Assembly (NCBI RefSeq): GCF_006715395.1
Contig: NZ_VFNC01000002.1
Location: 1,240,001 to 1,304,000, forward strand
Length of the DNA stretch: 64,000 bases
Direction of reading: 5' to 3'
Origin: Streptomyces sp. SLBN-31
GTDB taxonomy: Bacteria > Actinomycetota > Actinomycetes > Streptomycetales > Streptomycetaceae
Shown: in pieces, positions 33,919 through 41,878 of the stretch
Layout: each line of letters starts with the position of its first letter
How positions within the stretch are numbered: position 1 is the first letter of the stretch
Program-made: the position numbers and the translations under genes
The notes under the pieces: model-generated
What the model saw: the letters and a program-made list of their open reading frames with translations, nothing else
Told to the model about the DNA's origin: nothing
The model's database searches: none

Positions 33919-33951
33919 AACCTAAACATGAAACAAAGTCACGTTCAGGTT
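33919..33951. promoter_or_regulatory. Candidate TetR operator
   Basis: AACCTAAAC (33919-33927) and GTTCAGGTT (33943-33951) form an inverted repeat (8 of 9 positions) with a 15-bp spacer. It fills the 58-bp gap between the aldolase operon and the divergent tetR gene. The AT-rich centre stands out from the GC-rich surroundings. Confidence 0.55.
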
Positions 33952-33964
33952 CGGAGGTTGTTCC

Positions 33965-34612
33965 GTGGGTGAGCCGACCACGCGTCCGGGTGGGGCCGCT
34001 CCCCTGCGGCGCACCCCTCAACAGGCGCGCAGCAGGGCCCGGTTGGCGCGGGTGCTGGAGACGGCGGAGCAGATCCTGATCAGGGACGGGGTGGAGGCCC
34101 TGACGACGACCCGGGTGGCCGCGGCGGCGCGGGTCTCGGTCGGCTCGCTGTACCAGTACCTGCCCGATCGTGACGCGATCATCGACGCGCTCGCGGCCGG
34201 TTACTTCGCCAAGCTGGAGGCCGCCATGGACGGTCTCGTCGATGCCGCGGCGGCCGAGCGCTGGGAGGATCCGGTCGGCATGCTCGTCGACGCCTTCGCC
34301 GGGATCTACCGCAGCGAACACGGTTTCAGGGCGCTGTGGTTCGGCAGCGGTCTGACCGAGCGGACCCGGACCGCCGACCGCGACCACAAGCGCCGGATGG
34401 CCGACGGGATCCGCCGTGTCCTGCTGGCCCTCGGTCTCGCCCGGGACGACGAGGCCCTGGCTCGCGCCTGCCACTGCGCGGTCCTGGCGGCCGACGCCCT
34501 CGCCCAGGAGGCCTTCCGCCGCGAGCCGCTCGGGGACGCGGAGCTACTGGAGGAGGCCAAGGTGATGCTGCGCGGCTACCTCGCCGCGGTCACGGCCCGC
34601 TATCGCGGCTAG
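33965..34612 (+). CDS. TetR-family transcriptional regulator
   Basis: This is a 215-residue TetR regulator. The N-terminal helix-turn-helix (ARLARVLETAEQILIRDGVEALTTTRVAAAARVSVGSLYQYLPDRDAI) is followed by a helical ligand domain. The start is GTG 33965 with GGAGG 7 nt upstream. It is divergent from the aldolase-kinase genes, which it probably controls through the inverted repeat at 33919-33951. Confidence 0.92.
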   Translation: MGEPTTRPGGAAPLRRTPQQARSRARLARVLETAEQILIRDGVEALTTTRVAAAARVSVGSLYQYLPDRDAIIDALAAGYFAKLEAAMDGLVDAAAAERWEDPVGMLVDAFAGIYRSEHGFRALWFGSGLTERTRTADRDHKRRMADGIRRVLLALGLARDDEALARACHCAVLAADALAQEAFRREPLGDAELLEEAKVMLRGYLAAVTARYRG

Positions 34613-34687
34613 GGCTGTCGCTTGGGATCAGGTCGGCTGCGGGGGACGGTGCCTTGCGGCCGAGCCGAGCGGGGAGGCCGGCCAAGG

Positions 34688-35221
34688 AAGGGCGCCGACA
34701 AGAACCTGGACGCCGCACGGCTGGCCGTGGCGGGCGACTCCGTCGGCGGCAACATGAGCGCCGCGCTGACCCTGATGGCCAAGCAGCGCGGGGACGTCCC
34801 GCTGGTGCAGCAGGTGCTGTTCTACCCGGTCACCGACGCGAGCTTCGACACCGCCTCCTACCACCAGTTCGCCACCGGCTACTTCCTGCGCCGGGACGCC
34901 ATGCAGTGGTTCTGGGACCAGTACACCACCGACGCGGCGGAACGGGCACAGATCACCGCCTCCCCGCTGCGCGCCTCCACCGAGCAACTGGCCGGACTGC
35001 CCCCGGCGCTGGTCATCACCGGCGAGGCCGACGTACTGCGCGACGAGGGCGAGGCCTACGCGAACAAGCTGCGCCAGGCCGGCGTCCCCGTCACCGCCGT
35101 GCGCTACCAGGGCATCATCCACGACTTCGTGATGCTCAACGCCCTGCGCGAGACACACGCCGCCGAAGCCGCCATCAACCAGGCCGTCGCCACCCTGCGC
35201 ACGGCCCTGCACACCAACTGA
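34688..35221 (+). pseudogene. 5'-truncated alpha/beta hydrolase (HSL/esterase family)
   Basis: About 178 codons match the C-terminal half of an HSL-type esterase. The nucleophile GDSVGGNMS, the acid region ALVITGEADVLRDEG and the catalytic His in YQGIIHDFVML are all intact. The N-terminal half with the HGGG oxyanion motif is missing: homology begins at LDAARLAVAGDS, just after the tetR stop codon. The 75-bp junction (34613-34687) includes GGGCTGTCGC and GGATCAGG-type sequence reminiscent of insertion-sequence ends, so an IS-mediated deletion is possible. Confidence 0.75.
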
Positions 35222-35238
35222 ACCGGGAGACAGCGGAC

Positions 35239-35956
35239 ATGACCACCACCCCCACCGCCCTTCTCGTGCACGGCGCCTTCGCCGACGCCGGCAGCTGGGC
35301 CGGTGTCGTCGCGGAGCTGCAGAACCACGGCATCCCCGTGATCCCCCCGCCGAACCCGCTGCGCGGGCTGGCCTCCGACGCCGCGTACATCGCCTCGCTC
35401 GCCGCACAGATCGACGGTCCCGTCGTCCTCGTCGGGCACTCCTACGGCGGCGCGGTCATCACGGTGGCCGGTGCCGCCGAGAACGTCGTCGGCCTGGTCT
35501 ACATCGCGGGCCTACGTTCCCGAACAGGGCGAGAGCCTCGGCGAGTCGCAGGGGCGCTTCCCGCTCTCGCCGCTGGTGAGCAACCTCAAGGAGTGGACGT
35601 ACCCGGTCGAGGGCGGGCGGACGGCCGTCGAGGTCACCATCCAGGCCGAGGCGTTCCCCGGCATCTTCGCCGCCGACGTGCCCGCTCCGGTGACCAAGAC
35701 CCTGGCGGTGTCCCAACGGCCCCTAGCCACCTCGGTGTTCGACGAGCCGGCGGCGGCCGCCGCATGGCAGACCAAGCCGTCGTGGGCGCTCGTCGCGGGG
35801 GCGGACGAGGCGATCAACCCGGAGGTGGAGCGCTTCGGCGCGAAGCGGGCGGGCGCGACGACTCGCGAGCTGGAGGGCGCCTCACACGCCGTCGCCGTCT
35901 CCCGGCCCAAGGAGGTCGCCGACCTGATCCGCGACGCGGTACGCGCGACGAGCTGA
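35239..35956 (+). pseudogene. Alpha/beta hydrolase with a one-base frameshift
   Basis: This is a lid-less alpha/beta hydrolase of about 238 residues. It opens with LLVHGAFADAGSWAGVV, carries the nucleophile VVLVGHSYGGAVI, and ends with the His region EGASHAVAVSRPKEVADLI. The frame breaks at GGG (35508-35510), where one extra G changes the expected IAAYVPEQGES into another frame. Removing that G restores a full-length protein. The start is ATG 35239 with GGGAGA upstream. It lies 17 bp after the truncated esterase, so two adjacent hydrolases are damaged. Confidence 0.8.
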
Positions 35957-36011
35957 CGCGGCCCGGCGTTGAGCCCCCGCGGCGGATCCGAAGCGGCCCG
36001 GGCCCGGGCCG

Positions 36012-36869
36012 TCAGGGCTCGCGGTACAGCGTGGTGAGGAGTTCGATCGCCGCGGGGGTGGCCGGGTGCGGGTCGTCGCGCCACCAGGCGAGGCGTACGG
36101 CGACGGGCTCGGCGTCGCGGACGGGGCGGTAGACCACGCCGGGCCGTGGGTACTGGTGGGCGGTCGACTCCGCCGTCATGCCGACCCGGCGGCCGCCGGC
36201 GATGACGTTGAGCCAGTCGTCGACGTCGTGGGTCTCCTCGGTGGCCGGGCGGGCGTCGGGCGGCCACAGGTCGGGGGTCGTGGTACCGGTCCGCCGGTCG
36301 ACGAGAAGGGTGCGGTCGGCGAGGTCCGCGAGGCGCACCGAGCGGCGCCTGGCCAGCGGGTCGTCGGAGGACAGGGCGCACAGCCGGCGTTCCAGGCCGA
36401 CGATGGCACTGTCGAAGCGCCGGTCCTCCCCCAGCGGCCTGCGCACCACCGCGAGGTCGCAGACGCCCTCCGCGAGACCGGCGGTGGCGGAGTTGACGCG
36501 GATCAGCTGCAGGCCGGTCTCCGGGTGGGCCCGGGCCCACTGCCGCTGGAAGACGGGGGTGTGCCGGCCGAGTGCCGACCAGGCGTAGCCGACCCGCAGT
36601 TCGGCACGGTCCGAGGTCGCCGCGTGGACCATGTCCGACACCTCCGCGAGGACCCGACGGGCGTGCCGGAGCACGCGCTGCCCGGCCACGGTCGGCGTGA
36701 CCGTTCGGGAGGTCCGCCGCAACAGCCTTACGCCCAGCACCCGTTCGAGCGAGGCCAGGGTCCGGGACACGGCCGCCTGGGAGACGCCGAGGGCGATGGC
36801 CGCGTCGGTGAAGGTGCCCTCGTCGACGATGGCCACGAGGCAGCGCAGCTGTCGTATCTCCACATCCAT
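36012..36869 (-). CDS. LysR-family transcriptional regulator
   Basis: This is a 285-residue LysR regulator. The N-terminal winged helix (EIRQLRCLVAIVDEGTFTDAAIALGVSQAAVSRTLASLERVLGVRLL) is followed by a substrate-binding domain. The start is ATG 36869. It is divergent from an EamA-type exporter across 68 bp that contains an AT-rich CATTTTGCGCATG segment, a plausible LysR site. It probably regulates the exporter. Confidence 0.92.
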   Translation of the reverse strand: MDVEIRQLRCLVAIVDEGTFTDAAIALGVSQAAVSRTLASLERVLGVRLLRRTSRTVTPTVAGQRVLRHARRVLAEVSDMVHAATSDRAELRVGYAWSALGRHTPVFQRQWARAHPETGLQLIRVNSATAGLAEGVCDLAVVRRPLGEDRRFDSAIVGLERRLCALSSDDPLARRRSVRLADLADRTLLVDRRTGTTTPDLWPPDARPATEETHDVDDWLNVIAGGRRVGMTAESTAHQYPRPGVVYRPVRDAEPVAVRLAWWRDDPHPATPAAIELLTTLYREP

Positions 36870-36937
36870 GACTCAAGCGTATAGATCGACGGCCAGACGC
36901 ATTTTGCGCATGGGCGGCAGGGTCCGACGATCGGGGC

Positions 36938-37873
36938 ATGCGTCTGGTCCGTACGCCCGCTCCCGCGCCCGTGCCCCCGGTAGCCGCGCCCGTTGCCCCG
37001 GCCGCGCGATCCGCCGGGCCGAGTCCGGCAGGCGTGGTCGCGATGGTCGGCAGTGGCCTGTCCAACCAGACCGGCGCCGCGATCGGTTCCCTCGCCTTTC
37101 CCGTGCTCGGGCCCGTCGGGGTCGTGGCGGTACGCCAGTACGTCGCCGCGATCGTGCTGCTGGCGGTGGGCCGGCCCCGGCTGCGGACGTTCACCTGGCG
37201 GCAGTGGCGGCCCGTGCTGGCGCTGGCCGTGGTCTTCGGCACGATGAATCTCTCCCTGTACAGCGCCGTCGGCCGAATCGGCCTCGGCCTCGCGGTGACC
37301 CTGGAGTTCCTCGGCCCCCTCACCATCGCCCTGGCCGCCGCCCGGCGCCGGGCGGACGCCTGCTGCGCGGCGATCGCCGCCGCGGGTGTCGTCACGCTGA
37401 TGCGGCCGCGGCCCTCCACGGACTACGTCGGCATGGGCCTGGGTCTGCTGGCGGCCGCCTGCTGGGCCTCGTACATCCTCCTCAACCGCACCGTCGGCCG
37501 GCGGCTGCCCGGCGCCCAGGGCTCGGCCGCCGCGGCCGGTGTCTCGGCCCTGCTGTTCCTGCCGGTCGGCGTGGCCGTCGTGCTCCGGCATCCGCCGGCC
37601 GCCACTGCGCTGGCCTGCGCCGTGGCGGCCGGTGTGCTCTCCTCGGCGGTGCCCTTTCTGGCCGACCTGTTCACCCTGCGCCGGGTCCCCGCACCCGCGT
37701 TCGGCCTGTTCATGAGCGTCAATCCGGTCCTCGCGGCGGCCGTGGGCCGGGTGGGGCTCGGCCAGCGCCTGGGCTGGGCCGAGTGGGCGGGCATCGGCGC
37801 GGTCGTCGTCGCCAACGCCCTGAGCATCCTCGGCGCGGGGCGTTCCGGAAGCGGTGGCGTCAGGCGCCGGTGA
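36938..37873 (+). CDS. EamA-family (RhtA-like) exporter
   Basis: This is a 311-residue transporter with ten predicted membrane segments in two EamA halves, like the threonine/homoserine exporter RhtA. Characteristic stretches are GAAIGSLAFPVLGPVGVVAVRQ, LALAVVFGTMNLSLYSAVGRI and LGQRLGWAEWAGIGAVVVANALS. The start is ATG 36938. Its 3' end overlaps the convergent helR gene by 14 bp. The substrate is unknown; relatives export amino acids or other small metabolites. Confidence 0.88.
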   Translation: MRLVRTPAPAPVPPVAAPVAPAARSAGPSPAGVVAMVGSGLSNQTGAAIGSLAFPVLGPVGVVAVRQYVAAIVLLAVGRPRLRTFTWRQWRPVLALAVVFGTMNLSLYSAVGRIGLGLAVTLEFLGPLTIALAAARRRADACCAAIAAAGVVTLMRPRPSTDYVGMGLGLLAAACWASYILLNRTVGRRLPGAQGSAAAAGVSALLFLPVGVAVVLRHPPAATALACAVAAGVLSSAVPFLADLFTLRRVPAPAFGLFMSVNPVLAAAVGRVGLGQRLGWAEWAGIGAVVVANALSILGAGRSGSGGVRRR

Positions 37874-40034
37874 GGACGACGAGTTGCCGGGTGGCCCGGG
37901 TCATCGCGACGTAGTGGTCGACCGCTCCTTCGATGCCGTCGCCGAAGTCCTGCGGGTCGACGAGGACGACCAGGTCGAATTCCAGGCCCTTCGACAGCTC
38001 CGGTGTCAGGGACCGGACACGGGCCGTCGCCCGGAACCCGGGGTGGCCGATGACGCAGGCGATGCCTTCGGCGTGCGCGGCGAGCCAGCCGTCGAGGACC
38101 GGGTCGAGGTCTGCGAGGGAGCCGTGGACGACCGGGATGCCGGCGCTGCGGATGGAGGTCGGCACGTTGGCGTCCGGGAGCACTGCCCGGATGACCGGCT
38201 CGGCCTCGGCCATCACCTCCCCGGGAGTGCGGTAGTTGATGTTCAGCGACGCCAGTTCGATCCGGTCGAGCCCGATCCTCTCCAGCCGTTCCCGCCACGA
38301 CTCGGCGAAGCCGTGCCGGGCCTGGGCGCGGTCCCCGACGATGGTGAAGCTGCGCGAGGGACAGCGCAGCAGCAGCATCTGCCACTCCGCGTCGGTCAAC
38401 TCCTGGGCCTCGTCCACGACGATGTGCGCGAACGGACCGGCGATGAGATCCGGTTCGGCGGTGGGCAGTTCGGCCTCGTCGACCAGGCTGACCCGGGCGT
38501 CCTCGCCGCGCAGCATCCGCACCAGGCCCTCACCGTCGTCGCCGTCGGAACCGGAGTCCGCCGCGGCCTGGATCAGGTTGTCGACGACCTGCTCCATGCG
38601 CTCGCGCTGGGCGGCCAGGATCGCCTCGCCGCGGTGCTCGCGGCGTGCCGACTCCGGGTCGCCGAGGCGCTGCCGCGCCGCGTCCAGGAAGGGCAGGTCG
38701 GACACCGTCCAGGCCTGCGGGGACTCCTTCCGCTGCAGCCTGCGGACCTCCTCGGGGCCGAGCCAGGGGGCGCACCGGCGCAGGTAGGCGGGGACCGACC
38801 AGAGGTCCGCGACGAGGTCCGCCGCCTCGACCAGCGGCCAGGCTCGGTCGAACGCTGCACGCAGTTCCCGGTTCTGCCGCAACGACCGGTGCAGCAGGTC
38901 GGGCGGGACATCCTCGCCGTCATGCTTGTCCGCCAGGATCGTCAGCAGTTCGCGCCAGACCTGCTCGCGGGCCTCGTTGTGCGGGGTGCCGGGCTCCGCC
39001 GCCTCGAACGCCTCCGCCCAGTCGTCGGGGCTCAGCCGGACGTCGGACCAGTGGGTCTCGACGGTCATTCCCCGGGTCGGGAGCTCCTCGTAGAAGCGGA
39101 CGGCCGCCTCGACCGCGCCCACCAGTTCCGCGGACGCCTTGAGGCGGGCCACCTCGGGGTCGTTCTCCACGGCCGCCGTCGCGCCCTCGGCGACGAGGTC
39201 CCGCAGGACACAGGTCCGCACGCCCTCCTCGCCGAGGCTGGGCAGGACGTCGGAGACGTAGGCCAGGTAGGGCCGGTGCGGGCCGACGAACAGGACGCCG
39301 CCCCTGCGGTGGGAAAGGCGGGGGTCGGAGTACAGCAGGTAGGCGGAGCGGTGCAGGGCGACCACGGTCTTCCCGGTGCCGGGCCCGCCGTCCACGACGA
39401 GGGCGCCGCGGGAGCCCGCCCGGATGATGGCGTCCTGGTCGGCCTGGATGGAGCCGAGGACGTCCCGCATCCGGTCCGATCGGTTGGTGCCGAGGCTGGC
39501 GATGAAGGCGGACTGGTCGTCGAGCGCGGCGTGCCCGGCGAACGCGTCGGGGGTGAACACCTCGTCCCAGTAGTCGCTGATCCGGCCGCCGGTCCAGCGA
39601 TACCTGCGGCGGCTGGCCAGCCCCATCGGCCGGGCGTGGGTGGCGCCGAAGAACGGTTCGGCGGCGGGCGAGCGCCAGTCCACCAGCAGCCGGCGCCCGG
39701 TGCTGTCCGTGAGGCCGAGCCGTCCGACGTAGACGGGCTCGGTGTCGTCCGCGCCGACCATGCGGCCGAGGCACAGGTCGAGGCCGAAGCGGCGCAGGGC
39801 GCGCAGCCGGGCGGTCAGCCGGTGGATCTCGGCGTCCCGGTCCATCGCCTGCCGGCCCAGGCCGCCGGGCGCCCTGCGTTCGGCGTCGAGGCGGTCGGAC
39901 AGTTCGGCGATGGTCTCGTCGAGGCACGCGGCGATCGCCGCGAAGTGCTGCTCGTCATCGGCGATCAGCGCTGGGTCGGCTTTCGCGACCAGACGGTCGG
40001 ACAGGGCGAACGCACTGGCGGTCGCGGGGTTCAC
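37860..40034 (-). CDS. helR: HelR, RNA polymerase-protecting helicase-like ATPase (rifamycin resistance)
   Basis: This is a 724-residue HelD-like superfamily 1 motor protein. HelR displaces rifamycins from RNA polymerase and recycles stalled complexes. Features are an N-terminal helical arm (ADDEQHFAAIAACLDETIAELSDRL), YVGRLGL... LLVDWRSPAAEPFFGATHA, Walker A GGPGTGKTV near residues 216-223, Walker B IVVDEAQELTDAEWQ, and LTPELSKGLEFDLVVLVDP. The C-terminal YVAMTRATRQLVVL is the UvrD-like motif VI. GTG 40034 gives the family's normal start. A rifamycin-associated element lies 462 bp upstream with a glycosyltransferase relic between, so helR was probably the second gene of a rifamycin-inducible unit. 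Confidence 0.92.
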   Translation of the reverse strand: MNPATASAFALSDRLVAKADPALIADDEQHFAAIAACLDETIAELSDRLDAERRAPGGLGRQAMDRDAEIHRLTARLRALRRFGLDLCLGRMVGADDTEPVYVGRLGLTDSTGRRLLVDWRSPAAEPFFGATHARPMGLASRRRYRWTGGRISDYWDEVFTPDAFAGHAALDDQSAFIASLGTNRSDRMRDVLGSIQADQDAIIRAGSRGALVVDGGPGTGKTVVALHRSAYLLYSDPRLSHRRGGVLFVGPHRPYLAYVSDVLPSLGEEGVRTCVLRDLVAEGATAAVENDPEVARLKASAELVGAVEAAVRFYEELPTRGMTVETHWSDVRLSPDDWAEAFEAAEPGTPHNEAREQVWRELLTILADKHDGEDVPPDLLHRSLRQNRELRAAFDRAWPLVEAADLVADLWSVPAYLRRCAPWLGPEEVRRLQRKESPQAWTVSDLPFLDAARQRLGDPESARREHRGEAILAAQRERMEQVVDNLIQAAADSGSDGDDGEGLVRMLRGEDARVSLVDEAELPTAEPDLIAGPFAHIVVDEAQELTDAEWQMLLLRCPSRSFTIVGDRAQARHGFAESWRERLERIGLDRIELASLNINYRTPGEVMAEAEPVIRAVLPDANVPTSIRSAGIPVVHGSLADLDPVLDGWLAAHAEGIACVIGHPGFRATARVRSLTPELSKGLEFDLVVLVDPQDFGDGIEGAVDHYVAMTRATRQLVVLTGA

Positions 40035-40228
40035 GGCAAGGGCTCCGATCTGGAGGGTTACGGCGATGGACGCGCGGGATGGGACCGGGAGCGCCGCGTG
40101 AGGTGGCCCCCCGGGGGCGTCACCGGCCTGGTCGCCGGGGTGTGCGGTTGTCGAGTGCCGGGCTCCGGACCGGCCGTCGCCTGGTGTGCCAGGCCCCAGT
40201 CCGGCGATCACGCGAGGTGCCGTTCCGC

Positions 40229-40436
40229 TCAGCCGAACGAGTCGGCCAGCAGCTTTGTGGCGGTGGCCGCTCCCTCGGTGCGGACAGTGCCGGCCACGGT
40301 GGCCGCTCGTTCGCGGCCTCCGGGGTCAAGGCCGTCTTGAGGACGGCCGAGAGGCGCGTGCCTACGGGCCGAACGGCACCGCCGCCATCGGCTGGGCGAC
40401 CCCGCGCGATCCATACGTCGACCACACCACACGCAC
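40229..40436 (-). pseudogene. Internally deleted GT1 glycosyltransferase relic, probably a rifamycin glycosyltransferase
   Basis: GTG 40436 follows a GGGGGAG ribosome site and opens a frame reading VRVVWSTYGSRGVAQPMAAV, the N-terminus of glycopeptide/macrolide-type glycosyltransferases (MRVLxSTYGSRGDVxP). After about 24 codons the sequence jumps to the C-terminal end of the same family: TRLSAVLKTALTPEAANER and then, after a one-base shift, ATVAGTVRTEGAATATKLLADSFG and a stop at 40231-40229. Some 330 central codons are gone and at least two frameshifts follow. It lies between the RAE and helR on the helR strand, so an ancestral rgt-type resistance gene is the best guess. Family assignment is by pattern only. 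Confidence 0.65.
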
Positions 40437-40495
40437 TACGCGACTCCCCCTTTCCGCAGGTCCTGGCCTCAGGCCGACGATTGTGCGGCATGACG

Positions 40496-40515
40496 GGGGC
40501 CTTGCCGCAAGCCCC
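40496..40515. promoter_or_regulatory. Rifamycin-associated element (RAE)
   Basis: GGGGCCTTGCCGCAAGCCCC is the reverse complement of GGGGCTTGCGGCAAGGCCCC, the RAE sequence known upstream of actinomycete rifamycin resistance genes. The near-palindrome has flanking G (40495) and C runs that extend the arms. On the minus strand the order is RAE, glycosyltransferase relic (start 60 bp away), then helR. Confidence 0.85.
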
Positions 40516-40530
40516 CCGGTGCGCTATAAG
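40502..40530 (+). promoter_or_regulatory. Vegetative-type promoter overlapping the RAE, pointing away from helR
   Basis: TTGCCG (40502-40507), a 17-bp spacer and TATAAG (40525-40530) form a near-consensus promoter whose -35 lies inside the RAE. Transcription would start near 40537, at the edge of a strong hairpin. No intact gene lies downstream on this strand; the next gene is the convergent araC-like gene. On the opposite strand TTGCGG, also inside the RAE, precedes a weaker CACAAT with a 19-bp spacer. Confidence 0.5.
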
Positions 40531-40538
40531 TTGAGAGT

Positions 40539-40564
40539 GGCAAGGAGTGGACGAACTCCTTGCC
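40539..40564 (+). terminator. Hairpin at the very start of the RAE-promoter transcript
   Basis: GGCAAGGAGT (40539-40548) pairs perfectly with ACTCCTTGCC (40555-40564) around a 6-nt loop, followed by TTCGTCGTTTCC. It would form the first 2-28 nt of the plus-strand RNA. It could be an attenuator, a stabilising 5' stem or a transcription stop. The following 40565-40772 shows no convincing gene; a 98-codon frame from GTG 40547 has no coding character. Confidence 0.4.
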
Positions 40565-40772
40565 TTCGTCGTTTCCGCGGGTCCTTCGGGGTCCGCGTCG
40601 AGGGCGGCACCTCAGCCCGTCGCGCGTCGTTCCAGCCCCTCGCCCGCAATGAGGCGGGGCCAGGACTCCCCACGCGGTCCTGGCTCCGGCCCTCGTCCGC
40701 CCCGTACGTCCGGCGCGCTGATCACAGGATGCGCGGACGCCCACCGGTCTGTCGTTGGCACACGGTCCACAC

Positions 40773-41765
40773 CTACTTGGCGCACGGTCCACGGCGCAGT
40801 TCGCTCGGCGGGACGCCGTACGCCGTGCGGAAGGTCCGGGTGAACTCCGCGGCCCGGGGAAAGCCCCAGCGGGCGGCGACGGCGTGGATCGGCAGGGCCC
40901 GCAGCGCCGGATCGCTGAGGTCCCGGCGGGCGTTCGCCAGCCGCTGGTCGCGGATGTACGCGGCGACGGTGGTGCCCTCGGCCTGGAAGAGCCGGTACAG
41001 GTAGCTGCGCGAGATGTGGTGGGCCGCAGCGACGCGGGCGGGGGTCAGTTCGTGGTCGGCGAGGTGGCGGCGGATGAACGCCTTGATGCGCAGGGTCAGC
41101 GTCCGCGCGTGCGTCTCGGGCGGCACCCGGCGCTCGGCGTCGAGGGCGTGGGCGAAGACGGCGGTGATGAGGTCGGCGACGACGGTGCCGAGCCGCGGCG
41201 CGTCGGACGGCCCGTAGGAGGCGGTGTCCGAGACCAACTGGACGAGGAACTGCGCCAGTAGTGCTCCGATGCCCTCGCGGCTGGAGATGCGGCTGCCGAT
41301 GATCCGGTCCGCCCGGTCCCCGGGCAGCGCCACGAGGGCCCGCGGTATCTCGACGCCGATCATGCTGACCGGTTCGCTCCCGGTGTGGATCTCGTACGAC
41401 CGTGAGGAGCTGTTGGCGTGGATGTCGTCGCTGCGGTAGGCGAGCTGCTCCCGGCCCCAACTGGCCGCTCCCTCGCCCCGTCTGAGGAGGGAGAGGTGGA
41501 AGACCTCGGGGTCGGAGCACCGTATGAGCTTCGGTGTGCGGCGGAACACGAGGTGGTCGAAGGTCGCCGGCCACACGGTCACGTCGCCCAGGCTGATCAC
41601 GCGCTGCGTTCCGCGGTAGTCCGCCGCACGGTCGCTGGCCAGATCCATGGGCGCGTGGGTGCGGCCGAGACGCTCGGTCCAGGCCTCGAAACGGTCGGCC
41701 GCCGGAAGGTCCAGAGTCCGCAGAACCGATTCGTCCAACACGGCCGTAGTCAACCACAGGCGCAC
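40773..41765 (-). CDS. AraC-family transcriptional regulator
   Basis: This is a 330-residue regulator. The N-terminal AraC-binding-like domain is followed by a C-terminal double helix-turn-helix (RIKAFIRRHLADHELTPARVAAAHHISRSYLYRLFQ; VAARWGFPRAAEFTRTFRTAYGVPPSELRR). The start is uncertain: GTG 41765 has only a weak GGGCCG upstream, and TTG 41753 is a possible alternative. It is divergent from the MoxR-VWA cassette across 113 bp and may regulate it. No ligand can be assigned. Confidence 0.88.
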   Translation of the reverse strand: MRLWLTTAVLDESVLRTLDLPAADRFEAWTERLGRTHAPMDLASDRAADYRGTQRVISLGDVTVWPATFDHLVFRRTPKLIRCSDPEVFHLSLLRRGEGAASWGREQLAYRSDDIHANSSSRSYEIHTGSEPVSMIGVEIPRALVALPGDRADRIIGSRISSREGIGALLAQFLVQLVSDTASYGPSDAPRLGTVVADLITAVFAHALDAERRVPPETHARTLTLRIKAFIRRHLADHELTPARVAAAHHISRSYLYRLFQAEGTTVAAYIRDQRLANARRDLSDPALRALPIHAVAARWGFPRAAEFTRTFRTAYGVPPSELRRGPCAK

Positions 41766-41784
41766 CGGCCCGGAAAAAATGCGG

Positions 41785-41814
41785 CTGACAGTCCGGGGCG
41801 GATGACGCTACGCT
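41785..41814 (+). promoter_or_regulatory. Candidate promoter of the MoxR-VWA cassette
   Basis: CTGACA (41785-41790), an 18-bp spacer and TACGCT (41809-41814) lie 65 bp upstream of the first cassette gene, in the divergent gap with the araC-like gene. Confidence 0.4.
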
Positions 41815-41878
41815 CGCCCGCGATGACGACTTCCTCCGTTCACAGATTGGGGGCCCCGTCCGCGCAAGGTGAGTGCTG

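Noticed and set aside
34613..34687. Possible insertion-sequence remnant at the hydrolase truncation point
   Set aside because: Only short IS-end-like strings are present, with no matching terminal repeat, target duplication or transposase fragment, so it is not called as a mobile element.
37854..40340. 828-codon plus-strand open frame opposite helR
   Set aside because: It has no domain or ribosome site and is low-complexity antisense to a gene with strong helicase motifs.
40547..40843. 98-codon frame starting in the hairpin downstream of the RAE promoter
   Set aside because: The start codon lies inside the stem, there is no usable ribosome site, the composition is Ser/Arg/Pro-rich, and the frame runs into antisense of the araC-like gene.
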